A stretch of DNA of 64,000 nucleotides from Ophthalmolycus amberensis (taxonomy: Eukaryota; Chordata; Actinopteri; Perciformes; Zoarcidae), in contig JAFEUB010001122.1 in assembly GCA_024529925.1 (NCBI GenBank), forward strand, positions 795,501-859,500. The letters are read 5' to 3'. Position 1 is the first letter of the stretch; the number at the start of each line of letters is the position of its first letter. Both the position numbers and the translations under genes were made by a program. The notes beneath the pieces were generated by a model. It was not told where the DNA came from. It saw only the letters and a program-made list of their open reading frames with translations, and made no database searches. Of the stretch, positions 23,601-36,200 are shown in pieces.

Positions 23601-26600
23601 CCCCTGACGTTTCTGATAAAATGCTTCGGTTTAAGGGTGATTGCAGCATCAATAGCTGAAGACTGTTGTACACACCTAAAAGCCGACCTACAGCATCCAA
23701 AGGGGCCACAATATAGCAATACAAATACACTAATTTCCAGGTTAGAATTTCTTTTTATACACTTACAGTACTGGATGGGGGGGTAATTACCCCATCTATA
23801 CACACCAATGACAGGAAAGCTATCAGATAAATAAAATTTCCTGTGATTGACTACTTCTAATCAATAGGTCCTCCCCGATCAAAAGATTAGAAAAGAAGCC
23901 CTGAAAATACTTTTTGACCTGATTTATTTATTTCGGCCCTTTTATGCCATTCCATTGTTTACTGGCTCCATAAACAGAAGTTCCCCCCGGTTGCTTATCT
24001 AACCACAGTGAGGGGCAGCTTGTTCTAATTTCCAAACAACCTTTAGAGATGTTTTAGGTTATGTGATTCATCACGCGCTCGCCCCACTGTATCATCTTTC
24101 GTTTTGATAACACCTTCTGTAAGGTTTTTTTTCCCGTCGTTGAGTTTTGATTTTACTGGTTTTGATTTTGTTTAACAAATTCGGAGGCATAAAGCAAGTT
24201 GCATGTTAATCGGTGGCGTCGGAGCTGTGACACTCTCTCTCTGTACCTGTATGTGCTCACTGTGTCACGTTTTAGTCTGAGTCTTAAATCTCGCTCAGGT
24301 ACTTTATGAGCCACCTCAAACCAATGTCGAGCAACTGCCAGCCTCCCCAATGTCTGCAGCATGATCACGTGCAGTCACATGACCGAGTGCGTTGTCACTC
24401 CAGAGATCATGGACATTTTATACATGAATGTCATTGTGGTGCTGTTTGGTAAGGAGGCCTCTCTTATTCAAAGGGAAGCTCTGAGTTTGTTTGTTTATTT
24501 TGTGCAGTATCACCATCGACTGTGCCTCTCCCTTGGGGCTGCTGCTTTGCTTAATTAGCTTTTTTAAATCTTTTTTCTTTTTCTGTTTTGTAATTTTCTG
24601 TTTTTAAATCTGCTGGCATTTTGTTTGCCTTAACCTCAGTGAGGTGGAATGAAAAGAAAGTGGGAGACTTACCCTCACACACACAAACAAACAAACACAC
24701 ACTTTGCTACCATGCCCCGTCGCATCGCCAATTTACCCCAACAGCCGCTCCCTCCTTTCTTTCTTGCCATGCCCACCTCACCCCTCTGCATCAGTTGTCC
24801 AGAGCTTTGCTTTTCCCCAAAGAAGGAATAGACTTGTGAACTGGGAACAAACACCATACAGTCTGCATTTAAGCGGCTGCAGTTGCAGTCACCACATTAG
24901 TCCCCACCATCACCCCGTCACTGAGCTCTCTAGCGCTCTGCATGGTTTGGCAGGCCTCACCTGCTTCACCGGCTCAGCCACAATTATGTATTTTGGCGCC
25001 GGGCCATTTGCTCAGAATCACATTCATCTCTAAGTATCCTGCTTTGAGTTTTAAGATTTTAGATCTGGAGAAAAAGAAGAGACTTGAACAAAGTAGCAAA
25101 AGAAACATGAAAACAATCAGGTCTGTCTCTGTGACTGCTTTGCTGACTGTGGTTTATAAGTCAGGAGATGAAATAAACCAAATACAACACCGGATTTTGT
25201 CTGTTCCTGACATTTTACACATTATCATGCTTTGCTCCACTCATCTTAATCTCAAACAGTTCATATGTGTATCAGTATATCAAAGCACAAAGGGGAATTC
25301 TTCTTTAGAATAAACAACAAAACTGAATGTTATGCTGCGTTGAAGCCTCTGTTGGGAACAATAAAGTGCACCCCGAGTGTGATTTATGATTGCCACATCC
25401 GCAAGGGTCGCGAGAGTCGGCATGGCAAAAATGACCCCAGCTCTTTCGCAGGGGTTCCATGCAGCAGGTCTTCACCTATCCATGAAGATCCAACGTTTTT
25501 TAACTATTCAGATAAAATGGAGAACTTTGAATGTTATATCGTCGCGAGGGGAAACCTGTACCGAGTATGAAAGATACAAACATTTCCACGTCAGCTAATG
25601 TCAGTGCTGAGGCTTTATTTAATATCTTTAAATATGAAATTTAAACATCTATCAAATAATGACACAGAATTGAACTGGTTATTTTAAATATATGTGGATT
25701 TATATATATTACAATTTATCTTACTTTTGGTAGAGCTCTTCCATGTCGAAAGGAGCCCACAAAAGATAATGAAAAAAAGTAGTAAAAAATCAAGGCAGTC
25801 GAGGTGACTGGAGCCCAAAGGTTGGTTTTTCCAGACTTGACCAAAAAGCTCATCCAGAGCCCGAGATGACATAACTGTCCCAGGCTGAGTAGTACTGAAC
25901 ATTACTATTTGTCAACATTTACTTTAAGTTTCACAAGGGCATGAACAGCGGTCGGACGAAGACCCTGTGTTTGTTTGACCCCCCCCTTGCACGGTGTGGA
26001 GTATCTCGCTCTTTATACTACGCCAGTTCCTCCGCCTGTCTAATAATGAAGCAGGTGGGTTTACATTGGAGATAGTTCAAAGGCCGGTGCGTCGCATACG
26101 GATGCTAAAGGCCTCTGTGTGTCAGTTACTGATGCCATGGGGCACTGGCCGACGGTCCCTGAGAACGGGTTGCTTTGTCAGCACTGTTGCCGTTGAGCCG
26201 CCAGCTCAGCCATCGCCATCTTGAGAGCTGTGTGGAGACAATAGATATGCTCTGAATTACAGTAGTTCCTTATTATTTTACTTTTTGTATTCATATGAAT
26301 TCATTCTGTATTTATTCATTTATTTGATATTGAACACCTGTTCAGAGAGGGATCGTTTGATTCAATTTACATCTTAGTTTGGATCAAGTCATCGACCAAC
26401 CACAGAAGTCAGAAGTGACAGTTCTCAGTAGTTGACGAGGGGTTCTCCTGGGCCACTCATGAAGAGAAGAATGTGTGCCAGTAACAATAGCTCCACCTAC
26501 ATGTGTCCTGAAGGAGCCAGCTGAGATTTATGTCTGTGGAAACACTTCTCAGTAGCTGAGCTAAACCCTTATCTTCCCTTCAGGAAATGGGCGTTGCTAC

Positions 26601-27036
26601 ACAATGACTGTTTCTCCCGTCTTGTTCGTCCCTCTACCTGCACCGACCCATTCAGCCAAGGTCATAGGTCAAAGGCCTGACTGTGCTACTGCAGCCCAGG
26701 TAATACAACATTATTGTGACCATTTAAAACACACATACATGAAGGAGACCCCAGAAGAACATTCCACAACAGCAAAGAGCCGGGTGGCACGAACTTCCTG
26801 AGGAAACAACACTCACTTCCTGGCAAATAAAGCCAAACCGACGGCTGCTCGGGTTGATAACCGCCACTGCTGGCTGACCACTGAGTGGCCGAGGTAGAGC
26901 ACCACCTTTGTGTCTGCTCCCGCCCACCAGAATCAGATCTGCCCCCCACACACCACCCATCAGCCAGCATAGTCACAAGTCTGTTAACCACCAGGACAGC
27001 CAGCAGTGTTGGGAGCCTCAGTGTTCCTCAGACAGG
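23601..27036. other. Intergenic region between rptor and pecam1
   Basis: No coding exon with sensible splice sites or recognisable protein was found. The last few hundred bases before 27037 should hold the pecam1 promoter. Confidence 0.6.
26794..26820 (+). promoter_or_regulatory. Cluster of ETS core motifs upstream of pecam1
   Basis: Three GGAA/TTCC cores (26794-26797, 26802-26805, 26817-26820) lie in 27 bases, about 220-245 bp before the ATG. ETS factors drive most endothelial and myeloid genes, PECAM1 included. The sites are visible; their role is inferred and short motifs recur by chance. Confidence 0.3.
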
Positions 27037-27230
27037 ATGGGCCTTCTACTACTGCTCACCTCCACGCTCCTGTCCAGCTGTAAGACCACTGACCTTCTAT
27101 CTTCTTCTTTAATAACTCATTGGACTTGTCTTTGTGGAGGTGGTTGAAAGATTTTTCTCTAACCTGGTGCTTTACTTTCTTATCTTGCTCCAAGACTACC
27201 TTCCAGGGAGCGTGGTGAACGCACAGCGCC
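27037..27230 (+). CDS. pecam1: pecam1 exons 1-2: signal peptide
   Basis: Exon 1 (27037-27079) encodes MGLLLLLTSTLLSS. The 24-nt exon 2 (27207-27230) adds WSVVNAQR, and cleavage is expected after VNA. A tiny second exon completing the signal peptide also occurs in human PECAM1 (27 nt as I recall), which supports the model. Confidence 0.8.
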
Positions 27231-30200
27231 GTAAGTATAATCTAAAATAAATTACACTTTACATAGAGACAGTTTACTGAATGTCTTGCACAGAATTGTC
27301 GTCAGTTGGTGCAGAAAGTTAAGTTCAAACAAGGCCCAGTGTTTATGGAATGTCATTTCTTTATTTTCCATATGGACAAAGTTATTGGGCTTTGAGTTGG
27401 AAGACTTTTCAATCTGTTGTCATTCACTAAAAACACTCCCAAACACAAAGCCAAGAGAGACACATGGTCAGTCAGTGGAAACAGTCCTGTTTGTTATCAG
27501 AGCTTTGTGATCGCTGGTGTTTGGTGAAGCCGTGGAAAGAAGTGCTGGGAACATGTTGGTGAGCAGTGTCACACGCCTCCCTGTGCTCTTGTGTTAGTTG
27601 GTGGTAAAAGGCATGAGTCAGCCCAAAAGATGGAGGCATTGTCCAAGTCGGGCCCAAGGTCCAGACTTGAAGAAAGACAAGCGTTTCCATTGGTTTGTGT
27701 TTTTCCTGAAAACAAATTATAGAAAAATATATCTTTCATTTTAGTGAAGAAGTGCTCGATCCTTTCAGTAAAAGTACCAAAACCCAGATTTATAAATGCT
27801 CTGTTACAAGTAAAAGTCCTGCATGTCAAATATTTCTGAAGTAAAAGTAAGCTGACAGAAGTATTATCAGTAAATTGTACCTCCAGCATCAAAAGTAAAA
27901 GTGCTCATTCTGCAGAACAATGTCCCTATTACTGTATATGACATTGCTTGATTTTTAACACATTCATCAATGTGTAAGCATCATTGTATTGCTGGAGCTG
28001 ATGGAGGTCATTTATATATAGTTCGGTAGTTTAGTCCAGTGGTTTCTCTTTGCTTTTTCATAAAATGTTGTATAATTTTACCTCATTGGGCCTCAAACTG
28101 CTATAAATATAACCATCTGAAAGGTTTAGAGGAGATATCACTCTTTGGTGGAACTGATACTACTTTTTTTGTAATGGAGCAACTGGTTTAAAGAGAAACT
28201 GAACACTTAGAAGTGTTTTTTGAACTGTAAACTAAATGATTTGGCTGTACTTTGAACACATCAATGCTGGTGTTAATATTGATATTTCTTACCAAATTTA
28301 TAAATATTTGCATCCCATGGATTGAAAATGTAGCTCTTAAATCCTTCCTGAACCTCTCAAGGCCGATGCTGACATAAAGTCGACTTGTTGGGACTTATAT
28401 ATATATATACTAATTTATTTATTTTTATTTATATATATATATCAAAAAAAAAGAAGATTAACATCAGCATGCACCCTCCTATCAGCCCTTGCCTACTTTT
28501 TTGTGTTTTTTTTCAAAAAGATGCAGTGGGTGGAGTTACAATCTTGATAATGTGCTGTTTATAAGCTTATCAAATGTATTTTTTATGTAAAATCTTAATC
28601 AGAAGAGTAATTATAGCTGTTATAAGTCGAGTAAAACGCACATTATTTCACTCTGAAATGAAGTGGAGTAGAAGTATCTAAAGTAGCATAAAATAGAAAT
28701 ACTTAAAAGTGCACCAAAGTACAGTACTTGAGTAAATGTACATTGTCAGATTTTCTACCACTGGCTCAGCAGGTACCTGCAATAACTCACGCGGCGTATC
28801 GAGAGCCCAGAGCAAATCTCTGCCCTGTACGCCTGAGCGTTCTCATCATCAGCCCTGCCAGGTCCTGCTGAATGATGCTGGGTGTGGGCCAGATTCAGCA
28901 GGCTCTGAAATGGTGATAGGTCCCCCGGGTGGCCTGTTTGTCTGACAAAGTGCTTTTCCTGCCCATTTTTCCCTTGTTTTCCAGGTTTGTTTACTGCCTC
29001 ACAACACCCTTGTCTGAGCCACAACAGCAGCCTGTTGTCTCTAATACTCGACCAGATGGGTGATCTGGTGGAGAGGCTTGACGTACGTGTACAGATGCTT
29101 TCTGTCTGGTTACACTGGGGAGCAGTTTTGAAATGTACTTCTTAAAGACAAAATATTTCTCTTCGGTCTTGGACAGTCGCTTTGACATTTGTGAACATGA
29201 CAATAAATATCTCCTGTGGATCATTGATTACTTTCAGCCTGTTCGTGCCTGTGAATCACGGGAGTATTTGAAGCGATTCACGGCTTTGGGGTCCGTTCAG
29301 ATGATCATCAGAGCAAATGTGGCCGTATGAATGACGCAGTCTGGCTGCTGTAATTAATCCAGAGACAATGGGGCTGGGAACAAACCATTGTTGATAACTG
29401 TGAAGAGATTGAAAGAGTTTTGTTGTAGAAAATAAATGAGCAACTCCTGAGGTTTGATCCAGGAATAACTTTCTGTAGCTGTCATGTAGAAAAGCCACAG
29501 GGTTGGCTGTCCCTTCTTGTCCTTGACAGCTGAACCATTTCAAACCTGTAAGATCAGTGAACACATCGGCCCATCAACGTCACATCCCTTAGAGAGGCGG
29601 TTGGAAGATGCCAAACCCTGAGGCCTACCAATGGCACGCATCAAGCCCTCTTTGCCTCATCTGCAAACAAGTTGCTAGTAACAGCTCCAACAAAGCATCA
29701 AAAGCCACTTCCAGCAGATCCGGCTGCATATAGACGGAAGATGCTCTTTCTTATCTGCTTCTATCTTCTTGCACTGCTGTTGCTTTAACATTAATGACTA
29801 CGAATTTATTTTACAGTCAAGCGTGCATGCATTGTTTCTTATATGACTCTCATACCAGGATGGGATGAGAGTGTTAAAGGTATGAAGAAATTCTATAGCA
29901 ACACACCAGCTTCCTGAGTGCTGCGTCGATACTTAATCGTATGGTACCTGTAATAGAGATTTGAGCAGTAGTCATTTTATATGCCAGCAATTTGAATAGG
30001 AAGTGAATAAAAGGAAATTCTATGAAATCCACTTTAATTATGACTGAGAACTCTACACGTCAAAATGTCTGGTGTTAAAGCTCAAAGGAAGGAGGGGAAG
30101 GCTGCTCACTCATGACTTCTAATGCAGTCGTTCTGAATGTCAATGTTTGAAAACTATTGAGGCGTTGCCCTCTTCAGGATAAGGAACTGTAATCATATGA

Positions 30201-33200
30201 CATACTGTATGTAGTGTACAGGACAGGTGTCAAGATAAACATGGGAATATACTTAAAATCTTAAATAAACTAATAATAAATAAATCATAGAAAATAAAGA
30301 TTTCACCTCACTAACCTAGTTGTGTACATGCAGTGAGCCTCTCTCCACAAGAAGACACATGAATGCATCCCTGTCAATGTAACCTACATTAATGCCACAT
30401 ACAAAACTTTACAACCAAGTAGAAAGTAAAGCGATGAGGATGTATTTTATATTGTCCTTGACTAGGAAACCATAGTGAAAAAGATGGAATTTATTTTCAA
30501 AGGACAAGTTATCTTTCAAGTTATCATCTCACAATGAAGCAAAACCATTACAAAGCTCTTTCAGTGCTGTGGATTAGCTTGTTTTTTAAAATTGATTCGT
30601 TTTTTTCCTGCAATCACTTCCTAGGATTCGCGATAAGAGACATCACCCTGTCCATCGAGCCCAGGAATGACGTGACCCGCGACACCAATGTGACACTGAG
30701 ATGCAAGGCCACTGTCAGCAGGTCTGGGCTGGAGGCGCTGAGTCGTGAGTACACTATATACAAGGACAGCAACACAGTCTACACCAAGACCTCCAGCACC
30801 TCGGAGGACCTTCTGTACCCCCTGTCCGAGGCCAGAGTCTCCAACACCGGCAAATACACGTGCAAGATCAACATTGAGGGGAAACAAATTACCTCCAGAG
30901 CCAAGAAACTCACAGTAACAGGTTGGTTTGTTGTTATGGATACAGCAGGACTATTATCTGTTAATGTGGACGGATCCTTAATAATGAACTATTTCATGCA
31001 GGATTTTAAATCCCTTTTGTGTAAAATCAAAAATGTACTTCAAAATTGAAGGTGATGGGAGTGACGTGGGAGAATTACTTCAACTTTGGCAGAAGGTGGT
31101 GCTCTTTTATATTTCTTTGCTTTCTTCAGCACGGTTGGATTCGATCTGAGCACATTTCTCACATATTGGGTTTTCAGGCCTGTCAAAGCCAGTTCTCCAC
31201 CTTAACAAGGGTGTGGTCACTGAAGGGGAGGAGATAACGGCCAAGTGTACGGCGCCCGGCGAGACAGGCTCCTTCTACTTCTTCTTCTACGAGGACTCCA
31301 CAGAGATCCTGGACAAGCAGGTCAACTCTAACCAGGCAGAGGCCAAGCTACACTTCAGCAGCGCTGGCATCCACAGAATTCACTGTGCCTATACTGTCCT
31401 CATAACGCCAGACTCCTTTAAGTCTGAGGAAAGCAACACTGTCACTGTTTCAGTCAAGGGTAAGTGGCATTTTGAAATGTCTTATTTTCCAAAGCGTTTT
31501 GAGCCGTCTTCGGGTTTTTTTCTTCATTGGCTTTGTCTCCTTAGAGCTTCCTGTCAACGCAGTTTTGGAGATCTTCCCTCAGTCCAAGATCTATGAAGGA
31601 GACCAACTCTTCATCTCGTGCAGCGTCAGAAACGCTCTGCACACCTTTAAGAGTAGTCATCTCTACCTGAGCCGGGGGAACCAGCTTCTCAGCAGGGGAG
31701 ACACCAAAGTCAACCACAGCAGCGTTGCCCTGGCCAAGGACCCTGGGGAGTTTGAGTGCAGATTAGAGATGGGAGATGTAGTGAAATTCGACACAAAGAC
31801 GATTTCAGTGACTGGTGAGTGGACAGTGGAAAGATGACCTGTGTGTGCAAACTGTACATATAAATCTGTGTTCTTACTGCTGATTTGTTTTTATTATTTA
31901 ATACAGTAAAAGCTTATGAGACAAGGCAAAAATGTAACTGAAAACATCAGTGAATAAAATGTGTTAATTAATTAAAATTGAGTTCCTTAGGTCTACTATT
32001 ACAAGAGTCTGTACAGTGATTGTTTGTTGTGAATGCAGCCGAACACAGCATCCTACTGGAAGCACTTCAATCCAGGAATAGTGCAAAGCTTTTTATCCAA
32101 TTGAACCTCCATTTTAATAATCTAATTAAAAGTATTAATGCTTTATTTTTTTTGACTTGTCTGACAACCTTTTACTACATTTTGTCGGTTTTACGCTCCA
32201 TACATATCAGCATTTACACTGTTAAGTAACGTCAAGGCAGATGATGAACTGCCATGTTTTTGAAATCTTTCCTCAGAGCTGTTTGCGGTGCCCACTCTCA
32301 CCATGTCTCCTGCTGAAGTCTTTCAAAGGGAATATATGACGTTAACATGTAAAAGTGAGAGCTCTGCCTCTGAAAGACTCGACAGGGAGGAGTTGACTTA
32401 CACTCTTGATCCACCCGGAAGCCTACTGATCTCCGAAGGCACTGGAATATTTTCTGGCAGTGCCTTCCTGTATGATTTCAACTATACCTGTGTCGCTCAA
32501 GCCAAGGGCATCGTGAAGCACAGTGAGACCCTGACTGTTCGTCCTAAAGGTAAGCTTACTTGATCTCTTTCAGATGCTAATTTGGCCTCGTGTCTGAATA
32601 CCCCCACGTCACTTTTAAGTCAGACCTAAAGCAATGCCAATCCCTCATCTGTTGCTCTCCCGAAGGTCTCTTCCTTTTTGTCTCCCTGTTAAAGAGGATT
32701 TTTGGGGGAGTTTTTCCTGTACTGATGTGAGGGTCCCAGGACAAATTTGTTTTTTTCCTCCATGTCCCTTTCGGGGCTCTGCACAAATCTGAATTGATTA
32801 ACCTAAAGTCAATGCTACTGTAGCATACAACCAATGAGATGATTGATACCACTGTCAGAATGATAGCAATTTATCATCCAACTTTTCTCTGTGGGGAATA
32901 AAACAAGAGTATTTCATTCAAATATTTAAAATGTTATCTCATTTATCATCTCATAATCACAACATATGCAAAACGCAGGCAATGTTTTTCATCACAGTGT
33001 GAGGAAAACAGCTCGAAAAAAACAACTTGTGCAACCACAATAATAATTAGACCGCATCTCTTCATTTTTTATTATCTTTACTCATTCTGTGGTTGTGTTA
33101 CTGAATATCCAGCGCTTGATTCACATGTGAGCAAATAAGAATTAAATCCCAACTCAAAGCGGCTATCGTTAGTACTTATATATTAGCAATGGAACAAATT

Positions 33201-36200
33201 ACTGTGTATTATGTGAAAGGGGTCACTCAGTGATGAGAAAGGCAAAATATGATTAAAGGTCATCAACCTGTGAACTGTACTCACTGAATAAAGCATTATC
33301 ATAAAAATCCCCTATGTCTGAATGGCTTTAGTTTTTGCGTCATAAGATTTGCCCACAGGAAGTCAGTGTGTTATATTTTCTCTCTCCTCTTTAGTTCCTG
33401 TCTCCACTCCAAAGATCTCGGTGGTTGGCAGAGCAGTCCTAGGACAGCCCTTCAAGATCCTCTGTCAGTCGGACATTGGCAGCCTGCCAATAAACTACAC
33501 CCTGCTGAAGGGCTTCGACCAACTGAGCACTACCATTGTCAAGCAGCCCTTTCAACACGCTCTCTTCACACTCAGCATCAACAAGCCTGATGAAATAAGC
33601 AAGTTCATGTGCGAGGCAAAGAATCGGAACAAGGAAGCCCCGCTCAGTAAAAGACTCAACGCTACCGTCATAGGTAAATGTTTAACACTAGTATGTTTCT
33701 CCATCTTTACATGGTTAGTATATTCTTAATTTACCTCATCACCACTGCTCAAAAAGATCATTCAATGGATTACCATGTGTAAATAGTGTTGGATGAGCCA
33801 CTGCAGAGCCCTATCAGTCCTACAACACTAACATTGACATAACACCTCAAGGCCCATCTAGTAGCTGTTCTGGAGCTTTCAGATCATATCACATGACCTT
33901 TCTCAGCTGATGGAGTTTGTCCCGATGTGGATGCTCAAATTGTCATTTTTCTAAACACTTACAAAACTTCTGATCCATTTTAGCTAAACAGTTGAGTTTC
34001 AAGGTTCATTCCTGAAGTTAACAGAATGTTCCTTAAGTTGTTCTGGTGTTTTCTATTGTGTCACATGATCCTCAGTAGATTGTTGTGGATTGCTCAGTTG
34101 CCATTAAATGTTTTTCCAGCTGCTGTTTCCAAGGTCCAGATTGAACTTTGAAACTAAGTTATTGTCAACATTATTTTATGGTGTAATTTAATAAATACAA
34201 ACACTCCCCCATTCCTCTGTAACACATTATGATATAACTTTTGAGTTCAGGAAATAGGTGGACATTTTTGGAAATACGCTTGGTTGCTTTCTTACCGAGA
34301 GTTAGCTGGATTGATACCACACTCATGTCTGTCCGGTATGTTAAGTTACAGCCAACAAATTGACTAATGTCTACTCTTTTCCTCCATTTCCCTCTCGTCA
34401 GTGCCTCTGACGCACCCAATTCTTACTGTCATCCCCGACCTACCGGAAATATCTGAGGGAGATGATCTCTTCCTCATATGTGGTGTTAAAGGCTCTCCGC
34501 CGGTCACCTTTAAGTGGTACCGTGTTGGCAACGAACAGCCGCTGTACACCACCACATCCAACAAGAACAACACGGACTACCAGGTCCACAGTTTGTCCAA
34601 AGAGCACAGCGGCGTGTACTACTGCGAGGCTGTCAACCACGCCAACAATGTCGTCAGCAGTGACCATGTCACCATAGAGGGTGAGACTGATGGGTATTCA
34701 TGCTCAGTAGGGACTCCACTTGCTCCAGACCGGCCGCTCTGGGACTGACCCTGACCTCTGGGGCACGCAAAAAAACACACAAAAACTTCCTTTATAAACT
34801 GAAATTAAATAAGAAGTAAAGAAATATAGTTATGGCCCAGAAACTAATTAGGCTTATTAGCATTCTCACCATCTTTGTCAAAGAGAACTATTTTAGTATG
34901 ATTTGGCAGCAGGCCAAGCAGGCTAGGAAGTGACGACGGACCTGCCGGTCTTTGTAGGTTCGTCAGATTTTGTAGGCGAGGAAATATCTCGGGGAGTACC
35001 ATTGTTTGGTTCCAGAGCTGAATTTAGATGGAGCCTCGTTCAAAGATTGCTTTCGTATGAGCAGGAACACAGTTTGAAGTGTTGCTCCAAAAAAGGTTCC
35101 GGAAAAAACCTTCCATTTCAAGGAGAGAAACAAATTATTGTGAGGCCATCTGCTCGGAGACCTCCTGACTCAACTCATTGTGTGTTGCCGTTGCCGGTGT
35201 AGTCCAGATATGGCGAGCAGCACAGAAAATTTTACTTTCTTTTTGCAGTTTGTTCTTATTCACCACAAGCAGCCAGAACTCAGACTGCCCAGATGTTACC
35301 AACATATACAAAAAAAAGACGAAATAAAAGCAAGGCTAAAAATCCATGATGGTGGACGGGTTATGGTGTCAGTCCGTCAGAATTTAAAGAAAGAGGGACT
35401 AAATAGAGAAATTATTAAAGCTTTGCTAAAAAGCAAGCAGCCATGTTGTGTGAAGTTAATTTGATCTTTGTGTATTTTTTTGGAACTTTTTTTAAACTTT
35501 TCTTCAGTATTCACTTCCTTTCTCTGTCTGAAACGACCTTTGCCATCATGTCCCATTTTATTCTTTCCCCCTTGTGTTCTTGTTTGTAACTGACTTTCTT
35601 TTCTTTCTGTTTCTCTCTCTCTCTCTCCATCGCTCTCTCTCCATAGTGCGCCTGGCGTTGTGGAAAAAAGTGCTGATCGGTGGTTTCTGTCTTCTGGCGG
35701 TGTCTGTGTTGGTGGTTGTGTGTGTGCTGTGCTTCAGATCCAAGAGAGGTAGAGAGACCTACAGTCCTCCATCAACTCAGCCTTCTTATGTCTAACTATG
35801 TATGAAAACCAACCGTCCTCCACCTACTTCCTCCTGCTCTTCTTCTCACATCTCCTCTCTTATTGTAGGTAAAAGCACAGAAGCAGCTGCTGAATTGTCA
35901 GTGTGAGTTGTCTCGACTACTTGCCTCCTCTCAATGTGACGGATACTGTAGAAGTTAGTGACAGTGTAGATGAGGGTGTATCAGTGTCATGTTTCTGTTA
36001 TTTTTATCCTTCACAGAACCATACTGGTTGTTTTCCATGTTTGTACTGTAACCCTGGCCAAGAAATAGTCACATAACTCCATTAAACCACAAATTGTTAT
36101 TTATTTTTTTACTCCTATTAGTAAGGACTAAACAAACGAGACTTAACATGTTAATTGGTGAAATTCATAGGTGCTGGATGCAGATTCTGTTACCTTTGGA

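Noticed and set aside
30621..30887. 88-codon minus-strand frame over pecam1 exon 3
   Set aside because: Shadow of the coding strand.
34930..35464. Two overlapping + strand frames in pecam1 intron 8
   Set aside because: No Ig cysteine pattern, no matching splice phase, no recognisable homology; probably chance or an unrecognised old repeat.
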